In this document: positions 43,532-53,400 of the stretch, piece by piece | How the letters are laid out: each line of letters opens with the position of its first letter | Position numbering within the stretch: position 1 is the stretch's first letter | Assembly: GCF_003014735.1 (NCBI RefSeq) | Contig: NZ_PYAX01000005.1 | Location: forward strand, 186,001 to 250,000 | Direction: 5' to 3' | Length of the DNA stretch: 64,000 nucleotides | DNA from: Saccharothrix carnea | GTDB lineage: Bacteria; Actinomycetota; Actinomycetes; Mycobacteriales; Pseudonocardiaceae | Program-made: the position numbers and the translations under genes | The notes under the pieces: model-generated | What the model saw: only the letters and a program-made list of their open reading frames with translations | Database searches by the model: none | What the model was told of the DNA's origin: nothing

Positions 43532-44931
43532 TCGGCGGTGGTGGGTGTGGCCGGACGGCGGCGGCTCGGGGTGGAGTCGGTGAAGGTGACCTCCGACTTC
43601 AGGAAGACCAGGAACAACGCCACCAGCAGCGCCGCCCGGCCCCACACGCCGATCACCACGGCCTGCGCCGCGAGCCCGTCGTAGATGCCGGACGGCTCGC
43701 CGAACTCGATCGCGTAGAACCAGCGGAAGATGCCGATGCCCATGGCCACGTCCGCCGCGAAGTACGCCGCCACCCAGCCCCAGTCCACCCGCAGCAGCAC
43801 GAACATCGGCACCAGCCACAGCGTGTACTGCGGCGAGTGCACCTTGTGCAGCAGCAGGAAACCGCACAGCATCGCCGCCGACACCGCCACCCACGGGTAG
43901 CTGCCCTCGGCCAGGTACCGCCGCCACCCGAGCCGGCAGGCCAGCGCGAACGACGCCATGATCGCGACCGGTGACAGCAGCCCGACCAGCGCCTGCATGG
44001 TCTCGTCCGGCATGAACGGCCGCATCGACCAGAACCAGATCGAGTTCGTGGTGATGTCGACCCGCCGCAGGCCCTGGAACGCGAACGACGCCTGCCAGCC
44101 CTCGAACCCCGCCACCACGAACGGCAGGTTGATCAGCACCGCCGTCACCACCGACGCCGTCGCCACCCGCACCGCGCCCGCCACGTCGTACCGCACCCCG
44201 CGCGGCAGCGACCGCCCGCCCGGACCGCCGGTCAGCACGTACAGGCACAGCGGCAGCACGAAGACCGCCGGGTAGAGCTTGAACGCGAACCCGATGCCCA
44301 GCAGCACCGACGCGGCCAGGGCGCGGTCCGCCAACGGCCGCTCGCGCCGCCCCCAGCCCCGGTGCACCACGTACACCGCCGCCACCGCGCAGAACACGAC
44401 CGGCAGGTCCCAGTTGTGGAACGCGTACAACACCACCGGCGGACCCAACGCCCAGACCAGCGCGCGCCACCGGCTCAGCTTGCCCAGCAGCCACCCGGTG
44501 GCCAGCCCGAACGGCGCCATCAGCAACGCCGAGAACAGCAGGAACGCCGCGTCGGTCTCGGCGAAGATCGCACCGGCCCAGATCAGCAGCCCGGTCAGCA
44601 CCGGGTACTCGACCACGCCGCCGACCAGCATGCCCTTGCTGTTCATGCTGCCGTTGACGTACGGGAACACGTGCCGGTCGATGTCCCGGCCGATCCACAG
44701 GTGCTGGATGTCGGAGTAGCAGACCTCGGCCTTGTTGCGCCGCTCGTAGTCCGGCGCGCTGCGGCCCCACTGGTCGAACTCCGGCCCGGTGCAGCGGTCC
44801 TTGTTGAGGAAGCCGGCGAACAGCGTCAGCCCGCTCAGGAGGACGACCGCGGCGAGCGCGACCCGGCCGAACCGCGGCAACCGCGAACCGGCGTCCGCGC
44901 GCTCCGGCACGGCCACCACCTCCCGTGTCAC
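43528..44931 (-). CDS. Membrane glycosyltransferase, GT87/DUF2029-type, paralogue, 467 aa
   Basis: Polytopic protein sharing key stretches with the convergent gene at 41957-43531: [31 protein letters not shown] and [16 protein letters not shown]. It is therefore a paralogue, smaller at its N-terminus. GTG 44931 is 2 bp after the endonuclease IV-like stop, so translation may be coupled. An alternative GTG 44910 has GGGAGG 8 nt upstream, so the true start may be 7 residues later. The substrate is unknown; a polyprenol-linked sugar donor is expected for the family. Confidence 0.87.
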   Translation of the reverse strand: MTREVVAVPERADAGSRLPRFGRVALAAVVLLSGLTLFAGFLNKDRCTGPEFDQWGRSAPDYERRNKAEVCYSDIQHLWIGRDIDRHVFPYVNGSMNSKGMLVGGVVEYPVLTGLLIWAGAIFAETDAAFLLFSALLMAPFGLATGWLLGKLSRWRALVWALGPPVVLYAFHNWDLPVVFCAVAAVYVVHRGWGRRERPLADRALAASVLLGIGFAFKLYPAVFVLPLCLYVLTGGPGGRSLPRGVRYDVAGAVRVATASVVTAVLINLPFVVAGFEGWQASFAFQGLRRVDITTNSIWFWSMRPFMPDETMQALVGLLSPVAIMASFALACRLGWRRYLAEGSYPWVAVSAAMLCGFLLLHKVHSPQYTLWLVPMFVLLRVDWGWVAAYFAADVAMGIGIFRWFYAIEFGEPSGIYDGLAAQAVVIGVWGRAALLVALFLVFLKSEVTFTDSTPSRRRPATPTTAD

Positions 44932-44933
44932 GC

Positions 44934-45704
44934 TCAGCCGCCCAGGTGCTCGCGGAGGAACGCGATGTCCTGCGCCTGCCCTTCGTCCGGGGTCTCGACC
45001 AGCACCGGCGAGCCGGCGGCGGCGGCCACCGCGACCAGCTGCCCGGGGTCGATCGTGCCCGACGCGATGTTGGCGTGCCGGTCGCGGGAGGAGCCGAACT
45101 CGTCGCGCGAGCTGTTGAGGTGGACCAGGTCGATGCGCCCGGTGATGGCCTTCACCCGGTCCACGATGCCGACCAGGTCCTCGCCGGAGGCGAACGCGTG
45201 GCAGGTGTCCAGGCAGAACCCGGCGTCGAACTCGCCCACCGCGTCCCACAGCCTGCCGAGCATGTCGAACGTGCGCGCCATGGCGTTCTCGCCGCCCGCG
45301 GTGTTCTCGATCAGGATCGGGACCGCGAACCCGCCGCTGTCGGCCTGCCGCTCGAACATCTTCCGCCAGTTGGCGATGCCCTCGTTCGGGTCCTCGCCCT
45401 TGGTGACGTGACCGCCGTGCACGATCAGGCCCTTGGCGCCGACCTTCGCCGCGGCCTCGGCGTGCTGGAGCACGATCTTGCGCGACGGGATGCGGATGCG
45501 GTTGTTCAGCGACGCGACGTTGGCCAGGTACGGCGCGTGGATGAAGACCTCCAGGTCGGAGGCGAGCAACCCGTCCGTCTGGGGGTGCGGCTTCGGCGCC
45601 TTCCAGCCCTGCGGGTCGGCCAGGAAGAACTGCACGACGTCCGCACCGCGGTCGGCGGCGGCGCCGAGCGGGTCGTCGTCGCGGACGTGGGCCCCGATGC
45701 GCAT
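44934..45704 (-). CDS. Endonuclease IV-like TIM-barrel protein, 256 aa
   Basis: Sequences typical of the AP endonuclease 2/endonuclease IV family: HGGHVTKGEDP, ILIENTAGGENAMARTFD, CLDTCHAFASGEDL and VHLNSSRDEFGSSRDRHANI. The metal-binding His/Glu/Asp pattern of Nfo is largely present. Such proteins cut DNA 5' to abasic sites. ATG 45704 has TACCCT 7 nt upstream on the coding strand (45712-45717), supporting a leaderless start. The paralogous glycosyltransferase follows directly. Confidence 0.85.
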   Translation of the reverse strand: MRIGAHVRDDDPLGAAADRGADVVQFFLADPQGWKAPKPHPQTDGLLASDLEVFIHAPYLANVASLNNRIRIPSRKIVLQHAEAAAKVGAKGLIVHGGHVTKGEDPNEGIANWRKMFERQADSGGFAVPILIENTAGGENAMARTFDMLGRLWDAVGEFDAGFCLDTCHAFASGEDLVGIVDRVKAITGRIDLVHLNSSRDEFGSSRDRHANIASGTIDPGQLVAVAAAAGSPVLVETPDEGQAQDIAFLREHLGG

Positions 45705-45859
45705 GCCGTGCAGGGTAGTCGGGCGCTGCAACGCATCGCCGACCGCCGGCGATAGCAAATTTGTCGACGAGGGGGATGGTCCGCGTCACTATCAGGACCT
45801 ACGCTCGTTACTTGTAAGTAGGAAACGGGACGCACGGGCAGTACGCCAGGAGGCCAGAC

Positions 45860-46861
45860 ATGCGGATCCGGCTCACTCGGCTGGTGAGCGCGACGGCTGT
45901 CGTGTTCGCGGTCGGCACGGCCGGCGCCGCCGCGGGCTCCGGTTCGGCCGTGGCCGCCGAGCCCGTCGTCGTGGGCAGCTGCGCGACCACCGTGCAGGGC
46001 GCGCCGGGCACACCGGTGGCGCTGAGCACGGCCGCCGTGCTCGACCCGATCGTGCAGCTCGTCCGGGCCGTCCCACTGCTCGGGCCGCCGCTCGCCGAAC
46101 CGTTCCGCCAGGCGTTCTCGGCCCTGCCGCCCATCCCGATCGGCGCCATCGGCACCGGCACCGACGTCATCACCGGCGGCGACATCGCGAACAAGGTCAA
46201 CGCCGAACTGGTCAAGCTGCCGCTGCTCGGGCCGATCATCGTCACCCTGTCCAACGGCGTGCGCGCCGAGCTGACCAAGCTGTGCGGCGTCACCGTGCAG
46301 GGCGTCAACGCCGCCGCCGCGCCCGTCCAGGACGGGTCGCGGGCGCTCGCCGACGCCTCGCAGCAGGCCACCGGACAGCTGCCGGGCCTGCCCGGCACCA
46401 AGCCCACGCCGAACCCGCCGCCGCAGACCGGCCAGCCCGGCGGCACCCCCGGCACGTCCCAGCCCGGCACCAGCCCGAACGGCCAGGCACCGGTGAACAG
46501 CCCGGTCGGCGGCGTCGGCGGGCTCGACGTGCCGCTGTACGGCTCGAACCCGTGGGGCGGCAACTTCGGCCGCGTGCCGCTGTTCAGCTACGGCTCGCTG
46601 CCGTTCGCCGTGCCCGGCCGGTACGCGCCGTCACCGGGCGTGCGCTACGGCGGTGGCGTGAGCGGCTACCGGCCCGGCTACGGCGTGCCCGACGCCGACG
46701 ACCCCGACGGCGTGCAGACCGCGGGCCGCGCCCAGGCGCTGCCCGGCTCCGGCCGGATGGGCGGCGGCGTGGCGGCTCCCGTGCTGCTGGCCGTGCTGCT
46801 GCTGTCGTGCGTGACGGGCGCGCTCGTGCGCACCTGGGTGCTGCGCCGCGCCGTCGCCTGA
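45860..46861 (+). CDS. Secreted membrane-anchored protein, 333 aa, function unknown
   Basis: A Sec signal peptide (VSATAVVFAVGTAGAAAGSGSAVAA) precedes an Ala-rich region with a Cys pair (GSCATTVQG, TKLCGVTVQG). Next come a Pro/Gly/Thr-rich linker (PGTKPTPNPPPQTGQPGG), a Gly/Tyr-rich segment (GVRYGGGVSGYRPGYG) and a C-terminal membrane helix (VLLAVLLLSCVTGALVRTWVL). GGAGG precedes the ATG. No enzyme motif. It lies between the endonuclease IV-like gene (divergent) and the rpsF operon. Confidence 0.8.
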   Translation: MRIRLTRLVSATAVVFAVGTAGAAAGSGSAVAAEPVVVGSCATTVQGAPGTPVALSTAAVLDPIVQLVRAVPLLGPPLAEPFRQAFSALPPIPIGAIGTGTDVITGGDIANKVNAELVKLPLLGPIIVTLSNGVRAELTKLCGVTVQGVNAAAAPVQDGSRALADASQQATGQLPGLPGTKPTPNPPPQTGQPGGTPGTSQPGTSPNGQAPVNSPVGGVGGLDVPLYGSNPWGGNFGRVPLFSYGSLPFAVPGRYAPSPGVRYGGGVSGYRPGYGVPDADDPDGVQTAGRAQALPGSGRMGGGVAAPVLLAVLLLSCVTGALVRTWVLRRAVA

Positions 46862-46943
46862 GACGCCGGCTCGAAGGCCCAGGTAAGAGCAACCGTTCAC
46901 GGCCTGTTACCCTTCACGGGTTGCTGACGCGACGACCCTCCTG

Positions 46944-46991
46944 CCACGGAACGTCCGTGGCCGCCGAGTCCACAGGAGGTGAGTGGTCTTC
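46944..46991 (+). promoter_or_regulatory. rpsF leader with hairpin and strong Shine-Dalgarno
   Basis: A perfect 7-bp hairpin, CCACGGA-ACG-TCCGTGG (46944-46960), precedes AGGAGGT (46974-46980), then the rpsF ATG at 46992. The hairpin could serve feedback control by ribosomal proteins (the S6:S18 leader motif of other bacteria is of this general kind), but the conserved core was not confirmed. Confidence 0.4.
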
Positions 46992-47339
46992 ATGCGTCAT
47001 TACGAAGTGATGGTCATCCTCGACCCCAGTCTCGACGAGCGCACGATCGCGCCGTCCCTCGACACGTTCCTCAACGTCATCCGCACCACGGGTGGCAACG
47101 TGGAGAAGGTCGAGGTGTGGGGCAAGCGCCGGCTGAGCTTCGAGATCAACAAGAACGCCGAGGGCATCTACGCCGTCCTCGACCTGATCTCGAGCCCCGA
47201 CGCGGTGAAGGAACTGGACCGCCAGCTCGGCCTCCAGGAGACGGTGCTGCGCACCAAGGTCATCCGCCGCGAGCCCGCCAAGGCCGCGAAGACCGCCGCG
47301 CGGATCGCCGCCAAGGCCGCGGCCAAGGCCAAGGCCTAG
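46992..47339 (+). CDS. rpsF: 30S ribosomal protein S6
   Basis: 115 residues. Sequence [21 protein letters not shown] matches the S6 N-terminus, and [14 protein letters not shown] and [10 protein letters not shown] are characteristic. An upstream GTG in frame (46983) is only 3 nt from the Shine-Dalgarno site, so ATG 46992 was preferred by spacing and homology. The Ala/Lys-rich tail ([20 protein letters not shown]) is longer than in mycobacteria. First gene of rpsF-ssb-rpsR-rplI. Confidence 0.97.
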   Translation: MRHYEVMVILDPSLDERTIAPSLDTFLNVIRTTGGNVEKVEVWGKRRLSFEINKNAEGIYAVLDLISSPDAVKELDRQLGLQETVLRTKVIRREPAKAAKTAARIAAKAAAKAKA

Positions 47340-47352
47340 GGGCCCGCCGACC

Positions 47353-47850
47353 ATGGCAGGCGAGACGACGATCACGGTGGTCGGGAACCTGACCGCCGAT
47401 CCCGAACTCCGCTTCACCCAGTCCGGCGCCGCGGTGGCGAGCTTCACCGTGGCCTCCACCCCCCGCACGTTCGACAAGAACAGCGGCGAGTGGAAGGACG
47501 GCGAAGCGCTGTTCCTGCGGTGCAACGTGTGGCGCCAGGTCGCGGAGAACGTGGCCGAGTCGCTCACCCGCGGCTCGCGCGTGGTCGTGACCGGGCGGCT
47601 GCGCCAGCGTTCCTTCGAGACGAAGGAAGGCGAAAAGCGCACCGTCATCGAGCTTGAGGTCGACGAGATCGGCCCCTCGCTGCGCTACGCGACCGCGAAG
47701 GTCAACAAGGTGAGCCGTGGAGACGGCGGCGGCGGCTTCGGCGGCGGCGGTCAGTCTCGCGGTGGCGGCGGTGGCGCCCCGGCCGACGACCCGTGGGGCT
47801 CCGCGCCCCCGGCCGGCTCCGGTGGCTTCGCCGACGAGCCCCCCTTCTAG
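47353..47850 (+). CDS. ssb: Single-stranded DNA-binding protein
   Basis: 165 residues. The OB-fold reads [27 protein letters not shown] and ends near residue 115. A Gly-rich linker ([16 protein letters not shown]) follows, then the acidic tip DEPPF, which docks replication and repair partners. It protects single-stranded DNA as a tetramer. It is 13 bp after rpsF and 53 bp before rpsR in one operon. Confidence 0.97.
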   Translation: MAGETTITVVGNLTADPELRFTQSGAAVASFTVASTPRTFDKNSGEWKDGEALFLRCNVWRQVAENVAESLTRGSRVVVTGRLRQRSFETKEGEKRTVIELEVDEIGPSLRYATAKVNKVSRGDGGGGFGGGGQSRGGGGGAPADDPWGSAPPAGSGGFADEPPF

Positions 47851-47903
47851 ACCCGGCACCGGTCCACTCCACACTTCACTGCGTAATACCCAGGAGTTCA
47901 CAC

Positions 47904-48143
47904 ATGGCCAAGCCGCCTGTGCGCAAGCCCAAGAAGAAGGTCTGCGCGTTCTGCAAGGACAAGAACGCCAACCTGATCGACTACAAGGACACCACCCTGC
48001 TCCGGAAGTACATCTCGGACCGGGGCAAGATCCGCGCCCGCCGGGTCACCGGCAACTGCTCCCAGCACCAGCGCGACGTCGCGGTCGCCGTCAAGAACGC
48101 CCGCGAGATGGCACTGCTGCCCTACACCTCGACCGCTCGCTGA
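47904..48143 (+). CDS. rpsR: 30S ribosomal protein S18, zinc-ribbon (C+) form
   Basis: 79 residues. The S18 core [23 protein letters not shown] is present. Cysteines in VCAFCKDKN and GNCSQHQ form the zinc-binding (C+) type rather than the cysteine-free paralogue induced under zinc starvation. GGAG lies upstream of the ATG. Within the rpsF-ssb-rpsR-rplI operon. Confidence 0.97.
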   Translation: MAKPPVRKPKKKVCAFCKDKNANLIDYKDTTLLRKYISDRGKIRARRVTGNCSQHQRDVAVAVKNAREMALLPYTSTAR

Positions 48144-48159
48144 GAAAGGGGACGGCATC

Positions 48160-48615
48160 GTGAAGCTCATCCTCACCGCTGACGTGACCGGCCTCGGCGG
48201 CCCCGGCGACATCGTCGAGGTCAAGGACGGCTACGGCCGCAACTACCTGCTGCCCCGCGGCCTGGCGATCGTCGCCACCAAGGGCGCGGCCAAGCAGGTG
48301 GAGGTCATCCGCCGGGCGCAGGAGACGCGCCGGGTCCGTGACCTGGACCACGCCAAGGAGATCAAGGCCTCGCTGGAGGGCCTCGGCTCCGTGACGCTGA
48401 AGGCCAAGGCCGCGGCGGGCTCGAAGAAGCTGTTCGGCTCCGTCACCTCGTCCGACGTCGTGTCGGCCGTGCGTGCGGCCGGCGGCCCGACGCTGGACAA
48501 GCGGGCCGTCGAGATCGCGGGTCACATCAAGACCCTCGGCAAGCACTCGGTGAACGTCCGGTTGCACCCGGAGGTCACCGTGTCGCTCTCGGTCGAGGTC
48601 GCGAACGCGCTCTGA
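48160..48615 (+). CDS. rplI: 50S ribosomal protein L9
   Basis: 151 residues. The N-terminal domain [36 protein letters not shown] is diagnostic; a long connecting helix and C-terminal domain follow ([22 protein letters not shown]). GTG start after AGAAAGGGGA. Last gene of the ribosomal operon, followed by a terminator hairpin. Confidence 0.97.
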   Translation: MKLILTADVTGLGGPGDIVEVKDGYGRNYLLPRGLAIVATKGAAKQVEVIRRAQETRRVRDLDHAKEIKASLEGLGSVTLKAKAAAGSKKLFGSVTSSDVVSAVRAAGGPTLDKRAVEIAGHIKTLGKHSVNVRLHPEVTVSLSVEVANAL

Positions 48616-48628
48616 CGTTCTACCCCGG

Positions 48629-48667
48629 AAGCGCCGTTCGACCAGGTGTTCTGGTCGGGCGGCGCTT
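48629..48667 (+). terminator. Terminator of the rpsF-ssb-rpsR-rplI operon
   Basis: Arms AAGCGCCGTTCGACCAG (48629-48645) and CTGGTCGGGCGGCGCTT (48651-48667) pair across 17 positions with two T-G wobbles and a 5-nt loop, 13 bp after the rplI stop. Confidence 0.8.
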
Positions 48668-48680
48668 TCGCTCGTCCGGC

Positions 48681-48904
48681 TGTGGACAACTCGTGTGACA
48701 CGTTGTGCGCGACACGCCGTAGCCGCGGTTACACGCGACACGCCGAAGGTGTGACACACGACTTTTCCACAAACTTATCCACAGGGCTTGACCTGCGATA
48801 ACTTTTGTCTGGACCCGAGTTGTACCCAGGTTGTCCACAGGTTTCCCCAGCCCTGTGGTCAGCTCGGCACACCCATCCCCAAGCTGTCCACCGAGTTGTC
48901 CACA
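48681..48904. promoter_or_regulatory. DnaA-box cluster and iteron-like repeats upstream of dnaB
   Basis: The gap of 414 bp between rplI and dnaB holds no gene. It contains TTGTCCACA-type boxes at 48681-48689 (reverse), 48831-48839 and 48896-48904, TTATCCACA at 48775-48783, and weaker TTTTCCACA (48763-48771) and CTGTCCACC (48885-48893). Between them two 9-bp GTGTGACAC motifs (48693, 48749) flank two 11-bp GCGACACGCCG repeats (48709, 48735). Confidence 0.65.
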
Positions 48905-49029
48905 GGTGGGTTTGCCTACGCCATCCAGGTGGCTCTAGCGTCGCTGGACCACGGGGCGTGGCGTGGCGGAGATTGTCGGACCCACGAGGTACAACAAACC
49001 GCACGGCAGCAGATTGGGGTGAGCTCACG

Positions 49030-50391
49030 GTGGCGCTGGTGGACGACCGGGGCATGGCCGAGCCCGGCTTCGAACGGCAGCCGCCGCAGGACCTCGCCGC
49101 CGAGCAGTCGGTGCTGGGCGGGATGCTGCTGAGCAAGGACGCGATCGCCGACGTGGTCGAGGTCCTGGCACCCAACGACTTCTACCGGCCCGCGCACCAG
49201 GCCGTGTACGACTGCATCCTCGACCTGTACGGGCGGGGCGAGCCGGCCGACCCGATCACGGTGTCCGCCGAGCTCGAACGCCGGGGCGAGCTGCTGCGCG
49301 TGGGTGGCGCGCCGTACCTGCACACCCTGATCGCGACCGTGCCGACTGCCGCCAACGCTTCTTACTACGCCGAGATCGTGGCCGAGAAGGCGGTGTTGCG
49401 GCGGTTGGTGGAGGCCGGCACGCGGATCGTCCAGCTCGGCTACAACGGTGCCGAGGGCGCCGACGTGGACGAGGTGGTCGACCGGGCGCAGGCGGCGATC
49501 TACGAGGTCACCGAGCGCCGCACCACCGAGGACTACGTGGTGCTGGAGGAACTGCTCCAGCCGACCATGGACGAGATCGACGCCATCGCCTCGCGCGGCG
49601 GCTCGTCCTTGGGCATCCCCACCGGCTTCGCCGACCTGGACGAACTGACCAACGGCCTGCACCCCGGCCAGATGATCATCGTCGCCGCCCGCCCTGGCGT
49701 TGGCAAGTCAACCCTGGGACTGGATTTCGCCAGGTCGTGCTCGGTGAAGCACGGGTTGACCAGTGCGATCTTCTCGCTGGAGATGTCGCGCACCGAGATC
49801 GTCATGCGCATGCTGTCGGCCGAGGCGCGGATTCGGCTCGGGGACATGCGCGGTGGGCGGATGAGTGATGACGACTGGACGCGGTTGGCGCGGCGGATGA
49901 GTGAGATCAGCGAGGCGCCGCTGTTCGTCGACGACTCGCCGAACCTGACCATGATGGAGATCCGGGCGAAGGCTCGGCGGTTGAAGCAGCGGCACGACCT
50001 GCGGCTGGTGGTGGTCGACTACCTCCAGCTGATGTCGTCGGGCAAGCGCACCGAGTCCCGTCAGCAGGAGGTCTCGGAGTTCTCCCGGAACCTGAAGCTG
50101 ATCGCCAAGGAGCTCGAGGTGCCGGTGATCGCGATCAGCCAGCTCAACCGAGGTCCGGAACAGCGGACCGACAAGCGGCCGCAGCTGTCGGACCTGCGCG
50201 AGTCCGGTTCGCTGGAGCAGGACGCGGACATGGTGATCCTGATCAACCGCCCGGATGCGTGGGAGCGCGACGACCCCCGTGCCGGTGAGGCGGACCTGAT
50301 CATCGCCAAGCACCGCGCCGGCCCGACCGCCACCATCACCGTCGCCCACCAGCTGCACTACAGCCGCTTCGCCGACCTCGCCCAGGGCTGA
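49030..50391 (+). CDS. dnaB: Replicative DNA helicase DnaB, no intein
   Basis: 453 residues. The N-terminal domain QPPQDLAAEQSVLGGMLLSKDAIAD matches actinobacterial DnaB, and the RecA-like domain has Walker A AARPGVGKSTL, DYLQLMSSG and SQLNRGPEQR. The hexamer unwinds DNA ahead of the replisome. GTG 49030 gives VALVDDRG, like the MAVVDD of mycobacterial DnaB. Mycobacterial DnaB often carries inteins; this one does not. A perfect GTGAGCTCAC palindrome (49019-49028) abuts the start. Convergent with the STAND gene. Confidence 0.97.
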   Translation: MALVDDRGMAEPGFERQPPQDLAAEQSVLGGMLLSKDAIADVVEVLAPNDFYRPAHQAVYDCILDLYGRGEPADPITVSAELERRGELLRVGGAPYLHTLIATVPTAANASYYAEIVAEKAVLRRLVEAGTRIVQLGYNGAEGADVDEVVDRAQAAIYEVTERRTTEDYVVLEELLQPTMDEIDAIASRGGSSLGIPTGFADLDELTNGLHPGQMIIVAARPGVGKSTLGLDFARSCSVKHGLTSAIFSLEMSRTEIVMRMLSAEARIRLGDMRGGRMSDDDWTRLARRMSEISEAPLFVDDSPNLTMMEIRAKARRLKQRHDLRLVVVDYLQLMSSGKRTESRQQEVSEFSRNLKLIAKELEVPVIAISQLNRGPEQRTDKRPQLSDLRESGSLEQDADMVILINRPDAWERDDPRAGEADLIIAKHRAGPTATITVAHQLHYSRFADLAQG

Positions 50392-50423
50392 CCGGCTCGG
50401 GGGTCGCGGTCGCCGCCTGGTGA

Positions 50424-53400
50424 TCACCCCGTCTCGGTCGCGGTCTCGGCGAGGAACGCTTCGGCGACGTCGGTCAGTGCGGCGGGTTCCACCGCGGCGA
50501 GGGCGTCGACGGTGTCCCGCCAGTCGGCGAGCCGCAGCGCTCGGGCGATCAGCGGACGGGCGTCGGCCGGGTCGACGTGCCGCGCCACGTACCCCAGGGC
50601 ACTCGCCCGGAAGCGGGGTGCCAGGTCCCGGGCGAGGGTCACGGCCTGGTGGGGGTGCCCGGTGAGGGCCAGGGCTCTGATGACCTCTCCCAACGCCCAG
50701 GCCAGTGGGGACGAGACGGTGGCCGTGCGGAGTCCGGCTTCGGCCTCGCGGGCGAGGGTCGTGGCGTGGTCGCGATCACCGGCTCGTGCCGCGGCCTTCG
50801 CCACCAAGGCCAGCTCGCGAATCCGGTCCTCCTGACCGGGAGCGGTTCTGGCGATCGTGGCGGCATCTCTGATGAGGCGCCGGGCGTGGTCGGCTTCTCC
50901 GGCCCGCCCCGCGGCCGTCGCCGCTGCCGCCAGGAATTCCGCACGCCAACTGTCGACGCCGCAGTCCCGGGCCAGGGCTTCGACGTCCCGGACCAGCACG
51001 TGCGCGTGGTGACCGGCTTCCGCCGCTGCTCGCGCTGCCGCCGCGGCCGCCCTGAGCCGACCGTACGAGTCATCGGTGATCCCCTGGACGAGGTGTCTGG
51101 CGTGGTCGATGTCGCCGGCCCGCGCCACCGCCGCGATGACCTCGGCCAGCACCGGTGCCCTGTTGAGGCGGTTGGTGATGGTGTGGGCGACATCCAGGCC
51201 GTGTGCGGTGTCCCCGGCTTGCGCCGCCGCCTCTGCCACGATCATCCGCACCCACTCGCGATCGCGCTCGTCGGTGAGGACATCGGCGAGCGCCTCGGCT
51301 TCGGTGATGAGGGCCGTGGCGCGGTCGGCGCGTCCCGACCGGGCCAACGCCCGTGCCGCCGCCGCCATCGCCTGTGCCCGCCAGCGCGGGTCGGCGGTCG
51401 TCCTGGCGAAGGTTTCGGCGTGGCGGGCGAGTTCCGCGGCGCGGTCGAGGTCTCCGGTCCGCGCGACCGCGCTCGCGGCCTCGGCCAGCGCCAGCGCCCG
51501 CTGCGGCGCGGACGTGGGGGTCCTGACCAGCATTTCGGCGTGGTGGGCCAGTTGCGCGGCGCGGTCGTGGTCGGCGGCCAGGGCCACCAGCGTGATCGTT
51601 CTCGCTTGCCGTGCGGGGTCGGCGAGTGCCCGGGCCAGGGCTTCGGCGGCGTCCAGGTCCCCGTCCCGGATCAGGGTCTCCGCTGCCCGCGCCAACACCT
51701 GGTCCTGTTCGTACGGGTCGGCAAAGGTCTGCGGCGGAGTCGGCACGGATCGGGAGCCCCTGGCCCGACCCGCCAGCACTTCCGCCAGGATCGTCCCCCG
51801 CCACGCCGCGTTGTCGACCACGGTCCGGGCCGAGGACCAGGCGTGGTCGGCGAGGTGCGTCGCGTACTCGGTGTCACGGGCGAGGGCCGCGGCCTTGACC
51901 ACCGCGGCCAGCACCCACGCCTGTTGATCGGTCGGGTCGACGGCTCGTGCCGCCGCTTCGGCTTCACGGGCGATCGTCGCGGCGCGGTCGAGTTCTCCGG
52001 ACCGTGCCACGGCCTCGGCCACCGCGACCAGCGCCCGTGCCCGATCACCCGGGTCGGGAACCGCGCGAGCGAGGTTCGCGGCGCGGTGGTGATCACCGGC
52101 CCAGCACACGGCTCGTGCCGCCGCCACCAGCGTGGTCGTCCGGCCGTGCTGCCCGGCTCGGTCCCGAGCCACCGCGACGGCGTCGGAGGCGAACCGCGCC
52201 GCGCGGTCGAAGTCGCCTGCCCGCGTCGCCGCCTCGGCCATCCCGGCGAGCGCCCAAGCGCGCTGGACCGGGTCGGCGATGGCACGGGCCACCGCCGCGG
52301 CGCCCCGGAAGTCCCCTGTGCGTGCTCCGGCCTCGGCCACCCACCTCAGCACCTCGGCCTGCTCGCCGGGGTCGGTGGCCTCGCCGGCGACCGCGACGGC
52401 CTGATCGAGGTCTCCGGCTCGCGCCGCCGCTTTCGCCACCTCGCGCAGCGCTTGGAAGCGCGGGAACCGTTCCGGGATGGTCCGGGCCACCGCCGTGGCG
52501 CCGCGAACGTCCCCCGCTCGTGCGCCGGCCGCCGCCACTCCGCTCAGCGCCTCTGCCCGACGGTGCTCGCCGGCAACCTCGTGCGCCAGGGCGACACCGT
52601 GATCGAGGTTCCCGCTCCGCGCCGCCGCGCCCGCCACCAGGGCCAGCGCCTTGTCGCGCTCCTGTGGATACCCGATCCCGTGGACGATCTCCTCGGCCTC
52701 ACCCAGCACCTCGTCGGCACGGACCTCTTCACCGGCCGGGTGCTCGGCCAGCGCCTCGCACAGCTTCGCCATCGCCTCTACCCGGGTGAGCGGATCGGCG
52801 ATGGACCGGGCCAGGGCATGGGCGCGGATCGGACGACCGAGCCGCGCCCACACGGCGGGCAGTGCGACCGGTACGTGGCGGTTGCGCTCGACCAGGCTGT
52901 CCCGACGTGCGGCGAGCAGGGTCATGTTCCGCAGGTCCGCGGGATCGTGGTCGAGCAGGGCGTCCTGGGCGGTGGTGATCTCGGCGAGGGCGGTGGTGTC
53001 CCCGCCGATGACGTCCAGCATCCGGTCGTGGCGGGCCGGGTCGAGGGCGCAGGCGATCATCCTGGTCAGGTCGCCGGTGGCGTGCAGCACGGGGAAGTAG
53101 CCGCGCAACAGGTAGTCGGGCGTGCCCGCCGGCCAGCCCTCATCGCGGTAGCGGGCGGCCCACGCGTGCAGGCGCTGCCGGTAGCCGTCCAGCCGGGACG
53201 GGCCCAGGAACGCCACGGCCGCGTTCTGCAGTTCCTCGTGGGCGAGCAGGTACACCTCGGGGCGGTCACCGGGCCGGCCCGCCCGCCGGCGGAACGTGCG
53301 CCCGGACACCGCGCGCAGCTCGTCGTCCACCTCCCACCGCGCCGACCCGGTCAGCTCGGCGAGGTCACCGCTGCCGAGCCCGCCACCGGCGGTGGCCACC

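Noticed and set aside
45810-45822. Short inverted repeat TACTT-GT-AAGTA before the secreted protein gene
   Set aside because: 5-bp arms are too short to call an operator without other evidence.
48681-48904. DnaA-box cluster as the chromosomal oriC
   Set aside because: dnaA, dnaN, recF or rpmH are not nearby; only dnaB and ribosomal genes flank it, so oriC identity is not supported.
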